This document shows positions 22,517-34,900 of a stretch of DNA of 64,000 nt, piece after piece (position 1 is the first letter of the stretch; each line of letters starts with the position of its first letter). Source of the DNA: Stenogyne calaminthoides (Eukaryota; Streptophyta; Magnoliopsida; Lamiales; Lamiaceae). The stretch is from assembly GCA_037126765.1 (NCBI GenBank), contig JBBCBC010000026.1, positions 26,694,448 through 26,758,447 of the forward strand. The letters run 5' to 3'. The notes beneath the pieces were generated by a model. The model saw nothing but the letters and a program-made list of their open reading frames with translations, ran no database searches and was not told the origin of the DNA. A program made the position numbers and the translations under genes.

Positions 22517-22955
22517 GTGAGTAAGATTTCATGTTTTCTTCCGTGTGAATAAGAATTAGGCGAGTACGCCCTAATTAGGGCAGTGTCAAGTATCAAAAGT
22601 TCGCTGTAAGTCCAAATTCTTGTTATTTTTGCTTTTTTTCCTTTTCTTGATATCCGGCTGCCGGAAGATAGATTCCGGTTGAGTGCCGGGAACTGATTAC
22701 ATTCTCATCACCTTGGTGCATGAGTTCTGAAATTTGCAGCGCAGCCTTTTTTTTAACCCTTAAAAACTGCACTACTTCAGTACATAAGATAAACGGACTA
22801 AAAATCTTGGTTAAATATGGTAAATTATTTATCTGTGAGTAGAATGTTATGTTAAATTTTAATAGTTCGTTTCCAAAATGATGCTCATGGGGCGCACACC
22901 TTTTGTTTTTTTACATGTGCTTTTCGATTTTGACTTAGCTTGGTTTTATTGTTAG
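22517..22955 (+). other. Probable leader intron of the callose synthase gene
   Basis: The donor GCAAAG|GTGAGTAAG and the acceptor TTGTTAG|GAG lie just before the start ATG at 22959. A 439-bp intron in the untranslated leader, ending three bases before the start codon, would fit. It is inferred from splice-site quality only. Confidence 0.55.
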
Positions 22956-22958
22956 GAG

Positions 22959-25900
22959 ATGTCTCGAGTGGAGGACTTGTGGGAGCGGTTGGTACATGCG
23001 GCACTACGAGGCCGAGTAGCTAGTGGGAATTTGTACGGAGGGCCTGAGGCTGGTTTTGCTGCGAGTGTTCCCTCTTCACTCGGGAACAAGGACATAGATG
23101 ATATTTTGAGGGCTGCAGATGAAATTCAAGATGATGATCCTAACATTTCCAGAATTTGTATGTGCTCTTCTTATAGCATCATTCGTTTTCAGTTTTTTGT
23201 CTGTCTAATATTATTTCATGATCTGATATTTGATGAGTTGGTAAAATACGTAGAAAAGCAGTATTCGTCTGGAGCTTCTTCTTTTTAGGAACACATGATA
23301 ATGATAGATTTTGTTAGTTTGATGATTCAGAACATTAGTGCATTTATGAAACAGATCATTTATTTTTGCCTGGTTTGGGATGCAGTATTTACCTTCCTTA
23401 AATATTATATTACCACGAGTCCTACTATCCCAGTCCACAACTCTTAACTCACTCTTTAGTAGCAATATAAGAAGTTTCTGAGACATGTAGCCTTCTTTGT
23501 ATGCAACCTTTTACTCGGCCGACTAGCTTGAGCTGTATTCATGCTTAGTATGTTTTGTGTTTAGAACATGGCAAAATTTATTAGCTTCCCCACGGACATG
23601 ACCGTAGCTATCAAGCAGACATCAACTAAGGCAGGATAGAATTTTGCCTGCCTAATTATGTGACTAATTTTTAGACGATGTCCATATCCCAATACACATG
23701 AAGTAGTATTACACTATTACTTCATACACAGACTACTATCTTGTTAATATATACTGTCACTTGGTCTAGGAGTGGAAGGTACGGCATACCGAAAATTTTC
23801 TCACTATACCATTACCGTACCGAAATATTCGATTCCAAAAAATGTCACACCGTTGTCGTACCGAAAATTCGGTGTATTACATACCGATACCGTACCGATA
23901 TTTCGGTATACCGGAAAATTTTCCGGTATACCGATATTTCGGTATACTGGAAAATTTTCCGGTATACCGAAATTTTCTATATTTTCATACCGTTATCGTA
24001 CCGAAATCGCTACCGTACCGAAAATTTCGATAAAATTGATATTTTTCGGTATGGTAAGTGCGGTATACCGGTATTTTCGGTATTTCCTCCACCCCTAACT
24101 TGGTCACTTATTTGGTGGTGACTGGTGAGTTGTTAGAAAGTTAAGCTATGAAAGTGACTTAAATCCACTCAGTTGATGTGAAATAATATGCGAAAGATAA
24201 TAACTACTTGCAGTTTTCTTGTGCATGCATTATTATATCCTGTATAGTTTGCATATTTTATCATGCACTTCTGAGGCCCCAGACACTGGAAGAATGAATC
24301 TTTTGCGTTCTTCAAAATAGCATTGGGTCAACTGAAAAGGACAGCTTTTTAATCCTGTGCAGAAGCTATTGTCTGAAAGCATGCCTCTTTTTTCACTCTT
24401 CGCTGTTATAATGAGAAATTAACGATGAAGAAGAGCACTAGAGCCCTTCATTTCAACTCTGTCACTCTGTTCTTATTAAGCTTGTTGATACATATTAATC
24501 AACAAAATCCTAGATATTTCAAATGATGAGATTGCAGAGCTTATTTTGTGATGTTGTTAGAGGTTGGAGTAGATTTCTTTTTTTTTTTTTTGGTCAGTCT
24601 GATATGGTTTCCTCGTCCATATGTACCCATTTTTATGTTGAACTTTTCATGATAAAAAAAATTAATATCAATTTCTTTCAAAAGAATACTGATAATGAAA
24701 ATCCTCTTGTTTACAAATTCTTGCAAACACTGATAACTATCCAATGCTGCAAGATGGCCTCCTGAATGGAGCTTTTGTGTTATTCTCACTTTGTAGTGTC
24801 CTGTTTCTCTTGTTCCAGTATGTGAGCATGCTTATTCTTTGGCTCAAAATCTGGATCCAAACAGTGAGGGAAGGGGCGTGTTGCAGTTTAAGACTGGCTT
24901 AATGTCTGTCATCAAGGTATCTTTGAACATGAAATGTGCTTGTTATTTTTGATAACCATGAACTCAGTTAATGTGTTCCCAAGGAAAAAGTAATAACTTG
25001 CTCGCTTTATATGCATTTATAATTACAAATTCATTTTTAGGGAATTTTTTTGTATGTGACATGCCCATACCGATTGCCCTGCCTTATTTTTTGGACACCA
25101 ATTTGTAATTCTGCTTGTGCATTATTTTTCTCGAAAGATTTTGTGTAAAATTATTGTTCTTTTTGCTCTTATGATAATCTTTCAGCAAAAACTAGCGAAG
25201 AGGGAAGGTGGAGGCATAGACAGAAGCAATGATATTGCTCGGTTGCGGGAGTTTTATAAATTGTACAGGGAAAAGAATGATGTGGACAAGCTGAAAGAAG
25301 AGGAGATGAAGTTGAGGGAGTCTGGCGTGTTTAGCGGTAATCTTGGAGAGTATGTTCTTAAACTAGTTCCTTGTATTTCATATCCTTTCCCTACATTTAC
25401 TTGTATCCAATAATTTATGTTGCATTTCCTGGTTTCGATTATCTATTCTTGTTAGGCTGGAGCGGAAGACAGTGAAAAGGAAGAGAGTCTTGGGAACTCT
25501 TAAGGTTCTTGGTATTGTTTTAGAGCAGCTGACCAAGGATGTTTCCCCTGAAGAAGCTGAAAGATTAATTCCTGAGGAGGTTTGATAACCTTTCCCTACC
25601 ATTGGTACTGGTTCGATGCATGTTTTCTTACTGAATGAGTGCTTGAACTACCAATTTGTAATACTTTAATATTTTTTTTCTTTCTTTTTCTTCCTTTTTA
25701 GAACTACAAGTTTTATTAACCAAAATGTACAATGGGACAAGTTGTCCCTACCTACCATGATGAACAAATTCAAGCTACATGATAAACTCCTTGTTCGAAA
25801 TCCACCAAATAAAGTAAATCTAAACCTCTCCCATATCTTCTCTTAACGTTCTCCATTATTCTCAAAGGGACTGGTATAAAGCTCAAGCTACAGCCCCCAT

Positions 25901-28900
25901 AATACTTGACAATTTTATTCATAAAAGAGCCAGGATTAGACACAAACAATTAAGTGAACGACTGTCCCACTGTAAGCCAAACTCTCTTAATGCTCTATGA
26001 GTGAAATAAGCTTATCATAAGGCATATTTCTATGTAATTAGGATGCCACCTTTTTCCTATATATTCCATGCCACATGCTTTTTTTCTTTCTAGTGTATCC
26101 CAAAATTGAGAAATTTGACATATCACTTGAAATGCATGGCAAGTTGTGGTTTGCAAATTTCTAAATATGTTATCTTAAGCATCTTTTAATTTCTTTTAAT
26201 GACTTGGGCTGTCTTTGTTCAGTCTTCAGAAGTTCTAATATTTATCATATTTTCCACTTGTTTTCTAAAGGTTATTGTCAGTGCCGGTCCCTGGTCATGG
26301 CTTCTTGTATTTGTTTAGTTAATTTTTCTTCTATGTTATCTTTTCTTTTGTGAACCAATGAATTTGACGATCTGGAGCAGTTAGGGGGCAATTTTTCCTG
26401 GGGATTTTTTGTTGTTGTTGTACTCTCTCTCCCCATCGTTCCCTCTCTCGTATCTTGCATTCCCTGCCTGTATCTTGCTCTGGACGGCCTCTTTATACTG
26501 TTTGACTGGTTTTCTAATATCAATTTCCTAATGGCTGCTTTACTTTTCAGCTGAAGCGCGTGATGAAGTCAGATGCAGCAATGACAGAGGATTTGCTTCC
26601 GTATAATATAATTCCTCTGGATGCTCCTACTGTATCAAATCCTATTGTGTCTTTTTCAGAGGTAATCTGGTTCTAAATCTAACATGTCATTTTTCTTGTC
26701 TTGGTATGACAATGGTCCTAACTGATCAACTTAAACATCAGGTGCGAGCTGCTATCTCAACTTTGAAGTATTTCAGGGGCCTCCCCAAATTGCCGGGAAC
26801 TTTTTCTGCACCTCTTTCAAGGAGTTTAGATATGTTCGATTTTCTGCATTATACATTTGGCTTTCAGGTTAGTTGGCAATTAATGTTAGTTTTAGACAGC
26901 TATTTATCTTCTCTTTGTTTTTTCGCTCTGTTGAATTGAACATCATTTTAATTTTTTACTGCGAGATACTGTGGTGTGGTTTTTGACTCTGTTCCATTAA
27001 AAAAAAAAAACTGCCAATTGAGGATGAGTACTGCATGACAATTTAGTATTATGAATCTTTCTCCCATTGACATGTTTGATTCATATATTATTATCTTGTA
27101 TGGAGAATGGGGATAGTTGGGGTAGCTAAAGATTGATCTTTTAGTGCCTCTTAATAACCATCCTGGTGTTATTATATTTAGCTGTGGATTTTAAGTTGCC
27201 TTTTTCTTCTTATGATTTTGTTTTGCAGAAAGATAATGTTTCTAATCAGCGAGAACATGTTGTTCACCTCCTTGCAAATGAGCAGAGCCGGCTTCGAATT
27301 CCTGAGGAGCCTGAGCCAGTAGGTTTCACATCATGTATTGAGTTTATTGTTGTTCTATGTGTGTGTCCGAAAAATGTAAATTAGAAAGTGATCATATTGC
27401 CTTTGTTAGTTTCTGATATTTAGGCTTCCATTGGTTTGCACCATGGCCCTGTGTGAAAATTTGTTAGACCGAAATTCCATGATATGCTGGGTAATAATAA
27501 TAATTCCAAGATCACAGAAGCATTCAGTTATATGGTCTTTTTCCTCTCTACCTAGTATAGGTTCTTTATGCAGGGGCTGCATGTTTCTCTATTTATCATT
27601 CAGGGACTATGATTGTTTGAATTCAGCAGTTTAGATAATGATATCTGATTGAAGGTTCTTTTCTTTTGTTTACTTTTTCGTTCTCATATTTAACAGTTTC
27701 CTTAGTTGGATGGTGGGTTGGGAGTTCACATGTACTCGACCCTGAAACCCTTGTATCATAGATGTGCTCCCACAATGTAGCATAGCCTTTTGAAATTCTG
27801 TTATTTGAAAGTCAAGTATTTACATAAAAATCTTCTGATGATAGTAAATGGAATATGGATATTAAGTCATGATTAATGCTCTCAGCCTGTTTGTTGGTAA
27901 TAACAGTTCTTCCTTGGTTGCTTTTTTGTTTTCCATTTATTTTTCCCAGATGTAATTAGAATATGTATGTACTTACTTTATCATTTAATTATGCTGTATG
28001 CATCAACCTCATTACCACTGTAAGACCTCAAAAGGTCTGTTCATTGTGGAATTTCATCTTTAAGCTGCTTTAATTTTGATTCAGAGTTTGGACGAGGCTG
28101 CTGTCCAGAAGGTATTTTTGAAGTCTCTGGACAACTACATCAAGTGGTGTAACTATTTGGCAATCTTACCCGTGTGGAGCAAGTATGTTTATTTTATGTA
28201 AATGGTCCTTGCAAGTAAAAGAAACTGGACGGCATAAGCATAGAATCTTGTCAGTTCAGAGTTCATATGAAATTGTGTTTTCCTTTTTTGACAGACTGAT
28301 ATTTTTGCAGTTTGGAAGCTGTAAGCAAAGAGAAAAAGTTGTTGTTTATTTCATTGTACTTCTTAATATGGGGCGAAGCAGCAAATGTTCGGTTTCTTCC
28401 AGAGTGCCTATGCTACATATTTCATCATGTAGGTATCCTCGCGTGCTTTTTAGTTAGGGGTCAATAACATGATCTACACAATTAAAATCACAGCACCTAT
28501 ATAATCATGGTTGTGAAAGGCTCACTGAGACTTGGGGGTGTAAATGATTCGAGTTGAGTCGAGTATTGTCAAGCTCGAACTCGACTCAATTAGAAAACTC
28601 GAAGCTCGAACTCGATTGAGGAGGGACCCCCCCCCCCCCAACCGTGCATCAATGTACAATGACTGAAGGATCCTTGATTAACTCCTATTTGTATATATGT
28701 ATATGTACAATCTCTTCCCCTTGAGAACCAACGATTTTGGTATTATTTGCAATATCGATATTTTCTTGCTATTATAAATATTAACCTAGGAGTCCTGAGG
28801 CCCCCCCTCCCAAGATGTATTCTTAATAACTATAATTATTTTTTAGAGTTTTTTTTTTTTTTTTTTTTGGAATGGGGGTTAATGTGCAATTATTGGTTTT

Positions 28901-31900
28901 ATGCTAGAATTATTAGTTGATTTTTTTTACATTCATCATATTCCCTAGAACTATTAGTTGTTGCTTCATCCTTTTTTAAAAAAAATCAAGGGAAAAGTAC
29001 AAGCTCGGCTTTATTCTAGTCATGCTTACCTAATGCCTTTTTGCACAAGTAGCTACTGCTTTTCCCCTTCTCAATGTGTTTAGCTAAGTAATCCTAGATC
29101 CTGATTTCCTGCTCTGTATGAATGAATTTTATTGAACAGATGGGTAGGGAGCTGGAAGAAGCATTACGACAGCAGGTCGCAGAGCCAGCAAACAGTTGTC
29201 TCTCTGAGTCTGGTGTATCATTTATCGACCAAGTTATACATCCTCTTTATGATGTCATTTCTGCGGTATGCCCAAGTATTTTGAATTTTCTTCTTCTTTA
29301 TTGTTAGAAATATTTATTGTTTGAATATTTGGGCGCTAGACTGCAATTTCAGATTTTGTGTTCCAGTATCAACGATATCTTATTTTTCCAATGGAAAACT
29401 TGGCAACGCGTATCTTAAACATTGACTTTTGATGTTTGATCTTAGGAAGCTACAAACAACGAAAATGGGCGAGCACCTCATTCAGCCTGGAGAAATTATG
29501 ATGATTTCAACGAATATTTTTGGTAAGCTCTTGTAAGGGGATTTTCTGAATAATGCTTTAGTTTATTCAATTCTTCTCATGAGATTTTCTCTTGTTGGCA
29601 TGCGTTGAATTCTTATCTGATTCTATTTATTTTTTCTGTTATAAGGTCACTGAATTGCTTTGAACTTAGTTGGCCGTGGCGCAAGGGTTCAATATTTTTT
29701 CTAAAGCCAACACCAAGGTCCAAGGTGAGATTCTTCCAATGTTGTCATAAATCAAAGTGAATTAGTGATATGGACTCAATTGTATAAAAGTTAACATTAA
29801 ATAGGTAAATTGCTTGTTCTAATTTAGGTTCAACTCCCTTTTGCTGTTGACTTATTTTACTAAACTTACCAGCCTGGCGACATGTTTAGCAGTTCAATTT
29901 TCTTGACAGTTTCTGTCAATTATCTCTAGTTTGAATTGTGGACCTTTTCTAGTTAGTTATATGAATATCAGCCAATACTTGGATGTATTTCCTGTAATCG
30001 TGTGTTAACTCGTGACTTTTGAAGAAAATTGCAGATAACTTGCAAGGACATGGTGCGTATTTGAGTCCATAGTAATTGCTTTTTGTAGATACTTTTTCCA
30101 CCAAAGACCCATTGGATAGGTCCCTTTGAATTAGTACACTTATCTTAGACAGGTTGATTAATTGCTGATAAAATAGTATTTGGTATATACTTCCGGGAAA
30201 GAGGAATGCATGTGTATTGTTAGTGGACACTTTGCAAGTAGTTGTTTCATTGAAGATTATACTCTTATGTGTTTGGGAAAACTATACATGTGGTACTACA
30301 GTTTAAATTAATTGTTAAGTATCTTTTTCCAGATTTGGTGCAAATTTATTTGCTTATATGAAATTTACTTACTGTTGGAGGTTAAAATATTTTGCTGACG
30401 TAGGCTAATATTAAGATTTCACAACACATTCGAACTGGTTATTGCCGGTGAAGAATGTCTATACTGTTATTCTGTTACATATGCCGAACATTCCAAACTT
30501 CATATTTGCTAGTGTTGAATATTTGTGAACATTTGTGGATTTTAAATGGCAAGTTGTTGAATATTTTTCTCTTAATCAAATTGCTTTTGCTAATTTCATG
30601 AGTGTTTGTCTTGTTTTACAGAATTTACTGAAGTCAGGCGGAAGCAAACGTTGCGGAAAAACATCCTTTGTTGAGCACAGGACTTTTTCTTCATCTCTAT
30701 CACAGTTTTCATCGTCTGTGGATTTTCCTCGTTATGATGTTTCAGGTTTGCGAGTTACACAGTGGCATTTCTGAAATACGCTATTATGTGTCCAAGATTT
30801 TCACAAAGTGCTTAATGAAGCACTGAAGTACCATTCGAGATTTAAATTAAATGAATTATATAAGCTAAGGTGCAAATTCAAGTGTTCTCCACATGGAAAT
30901 CAAGGATGTAATTATTTCCCAGTTAAAAATGCTTTGAAGCGTATTCGAAGGTTCCAAGAAAAAGTACAGAAATCAAGCAGAAAGACAGGGATTTCATAAT
31001 TTTTAAAATGTGGAACATTTATCACCTACCGAACCCTAACATATTTACTAGTTTACTAGAAGTGCCTGTTTTGAAGAATAGGCGGTCATAAAGATCCTCA
31101 GCGTGAAACAATTTGTTGATTATTTATCCTGTTCTCAGGAGAGGAAAATAAGATATTCCTTTGTAAACCTAGTAAGTAAACATAGTTATAAGTTTTAATA
31201 CTTTATAATTTAACCTGTACTTATTCAATATGCGGTTCCCTTTTAGGTTCAGCATAAGTAAACAAAATGACAAACTAAGTCTTAATCCCATTATTGTGGT
31301 GTCAACAATATGGATCATATCTCGCCATCATGCTCGGTCATTACACACGTTTTCATTTATATACAAGCATAGCATATTGTTTAATAAATTCTCTCCAGGC
31401 CTTTTCTTTTTTTAAGTCTTCCTCTTCCCCTTTAACTTTGACTTAAAATGGATTTCTACTTTCTATACTGGGGCATCTGAACACATCCAACTATCTCAAG
31501 GGTGTTTCAGATTCATGTACACGTAAAAGCACTTTTGATGTTGTATAATTATTAGACACTCTTTCTTTAGACAACAGTTTCAAAAATAATTTTCATTAAT
31601 TTCGATACCTACAAAGCATATATAATGTCAAGTAATATTTGATGAAGACCTTTTTTGATAGGAAACAAAATATTTGATGAAGACTTAAATGTAGGCACGC
31701 TCCAAAGTAGATTTTGTTAGTTACAATTGTCATGAAAGGTCTTCCCAGTCTCCTCATTGACCTGGGGCATGGAGTCTTCGTAAAAAATCTCAATAGTACA
31801 TGAGATAATAATAATAACTGTATACATCTACATGGTGCTCAGGGTGCCATGCTGGAGCCATGAAGCACACACGTCATGGCATGTGACTTATGGAACAGTG

Positions 31901-34900
31901 GAAGTGTAGTGAAATTTTCCTAATTACTTATGTATCTAGATTTCTGGAGCTTGTGAAATGAATAAACAAATTGAATTTGGGAAGATATATTCGAACTTTA
32001 AAAATTTGAAAATTGAAATTACATTAGAATTGCTGAAAACCCTCGTACTTATGTGAATTACTCATTTTTTCTGGAAAAGATTACTCGTCATAGCTTTGTC
32101 CTTACATGTCAATTTTACTTTCTTCCTTTCTCCAGGGACTTGCCATAATTGCCTTTAATTCTGGGAATTTAAACTCCAAGACCATCAGAGAAGTCCTTAG
32201 TGTTGGACCAACCTATTTCATCATGAAATTCTTTAAGAGTAATTTATGTTTTTCTTTCTTGAGTTTCTGGCTTATCTAAAAATTGTTTTTTTGTTGGGGT
32301 CAGTATGCCTATCCTGAACTATATTTCCTTTGTTTTCTTGGGTCTTTTAGGTGTGCTGGACATTATGATGATGTATGGAGCATACTCTACTTCAAGGCGC
32401 CTAGCTGTCACTAGAGTGTTTCTCCGCTTTCTAAGCTATACATTGCTTTCTGTCTTCATATGTTTCCTTTATGTGTATGTACATGCTAGCTTTAATTTAT
32501 ATTTTTTCCCTTCCTTCTCTAGAGTCACACTTCTCCTCAATGCTATAAATGGAACTATTTACCTTGTTATATTATTGGTAATTTCAGGAGAGCTCTTGAA
32601 GATAAAAGTAACAACAATAACACTTCAGTTATTTATAAAGTGTATGTTATAGTTCTTTCCATATATGCGGGTGCAAAGTTCTGTTTGAGCTTGTTGTTGC
32701 ACATCCCTGCATGTCATCGTATGTCAGATCGGTGTGATCGTTGGCCCGTGGTTCGTTTTATGAAGTGGATGCACCAGGTTTACATATTAATATCGAGTAT
32801 TTATGTTGAATGGACTTTTTTTTTTGTCTGTTAACTTTGTAATTCATGATTTTTAGGAACATTACTATGTCGGCCGGGGCATGTATGAAAGAGCTTCAGA
32901 CTTTTTAAAGTAAACAGCCTACCTTTTTACTGTTTGGAGTCAATTCACTCTAAATGTCTTAATATCTATGACTATGACATTCCTACTCTGTTTACCTTAT
33001 CTTTTCCGTGTACTTTTATGGTTTGCTTCTTAATTATTTAATTGATTTGTTTTTATCTGGGTTACAATCAATTATTGGACAAATAACACTGTATTTTGAA
33101 GTTGACAATAACTTGTATCCCAGTTTGGTTACCTGGGAGATGGTTTATACTTACCTTCTGTAGAAATCGGGGGCGCCGGGTGCGGTCCCACACACGCACC
33201 CAATAGCGGAGGAGACTAGCCACGCCCCTAGTGAGGTTCCATCCTAAAACCAATTGGTGATAGGAGGAGTAGCCCACTATGTTTATAAGCTAGTCTCATT
33301 CCTTCTAATATTCCGATGTGGGACAACTCACATGTGAAATCCTTTATCATATATTCAACACCTTCAAGCAACGCTTTGTTTTGAAGTGGGACCCCCCTTC
33401 TAAATTCTCTCCTAAATCTATTCAAATTGGATGTTTACTTGTTTATTTTTAGATAAAGTTATACACCTTCTAATTAATTTGTTTTTTTTCTCTTCATCTC
33501 TGATATTTAATATAAACTATGCTGCAAATTGGTAAGCATAACCCTATGTTCTATGCTGCGAAGGAGCACAATACTATATACTATTGAGAATATAATATAT
33601 TACTTTACCATTTACGAGGTTCATGTCTAGTTCCCTCATGAGTTGTTTGACTGCATCTGCTTCTCATGGAATTCATAACATATCTACTTCTTAATGCAGA
33701 TACTTGATCTTCTGGCTTGTTGTGCTTGGGTGTAAATTTTCCTTTGGTTATTTCCTATTGGCAAGTGCTAACTTCTTTCTATCAATAACACATACAAAAG
33801 ATTATCAATTGCTCTGCGTGGTAAGAGCAAATTGTATTGTTTTATTTAAATGAAATTTATGTTTTATGCTGCAGATTAAGCCATTGGCTGATCCGACGAC
33901 TACCATTGTAAACATGAACATTACGCTGTACTCTTGGCATGATTTTGTATCACAACGTAAGCTACAACTATAATTGCAGATGCATAGAGGCATTGACCAT
34001 TTTCTGGACCTTGAGTTTATTGATAAATGCTTAGGAATATTACCTTTTCTAGCTAGAACAACAAACTCGCATTAGTGACTGAAAAAAGGTTGCAGCAATC
34101 TTTGACCTTTTATATGACACTTTTGAATACTGTAGTGGTCAAGATTCATTTATTTTTCTCTCTTTCTCCCTTTCAATTTCCTTGTGCTCCTTGCGATAGG
34201 ATTTTAGATTGATGTATCCAGAATCCACATTTTGATTGATGATATTGCAGTGTTTAGTTGCATCAGTTTAAACCAAATTTCATATACCTGGTCAATTCAT
34301 TGTTTGCCATCTTTTGACATTTTCCCACAACATTTCTTTTGTTTTCGTATTAATCACTTGGTGTTCTCTGCTGTAGATAACCATAATGCTTTGACAGTAG
34401 TAACCTTATGGGCCCCTGTGTTTATTGTAAGTATATGCTTTTCTTTTGTCTTGAATTTTTGGCTCTTCTACTTTTATTGTTCACTTCTTCCTGCTATCGA
34501 GTCTCAGTATTTAATTCTGTATTGTAGATTCCAATTATGGGATATGTTGATTGTATCAATGGCATTTGTGTTGGTTATGTCCCTTCTCGATCATTGGTTC
34601 TAGTTAATAGCTCTAATTGTGTTTTTTGTCCTTTACTTTATGCTGCAGATCTATCTCGTGGATATCCATGTTTTCTACACTATTATATCTGCTGTATGGG
34701 GTTTCCTGCTGGGTGCTAGAGATCGACTCGGGGAGGTAACACATATCATTGTGAACTTAGTTATTTCATTATTCTTGAAAATATTCTTGACCTTGTTGTT
34801 TTGAGAGTATTACACAATATCATTAAAACCCTTGAGATGTATGTCTGAATTTGAGTTTGCCATTGAGGGTTTCATTCACTCGAAAACAAGAATTCAATTA

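Larger units (their letters stand above)
22959..30745 (+). other. Callose synthase exons 1-13
   Basis: Coding exons by splice sites, phase and protein similarity: 22959-23157, 24819-24916, 25186-25349, 25456-25579, 26551-26661, 26742-26867, 27229-27318, 28085-28182, 28311-28428, 29140-29265, 29446-29522, 29646-29724, 30622-30745. All introns are GT-AG. Every group returns to phase 0 except exon 13, whose 124 bp should be 123. Protein marks are LQFKTGLMSVIKQKLAKR across exons 2-3, KDNVSNQREHVVHLLANEQ in exon 7, YFLIWGEAANVRFLPECLC in exon 9, and APHSAWRNYDDFNEYFW in exon 11. Confidence 0.82.

Noticed and set aside
28627..28640. Poly(C) tract as a regulatory element
   Set aside because: A simple homopolymer at the edge of an interspersed repeat in an intron; no supporting context.
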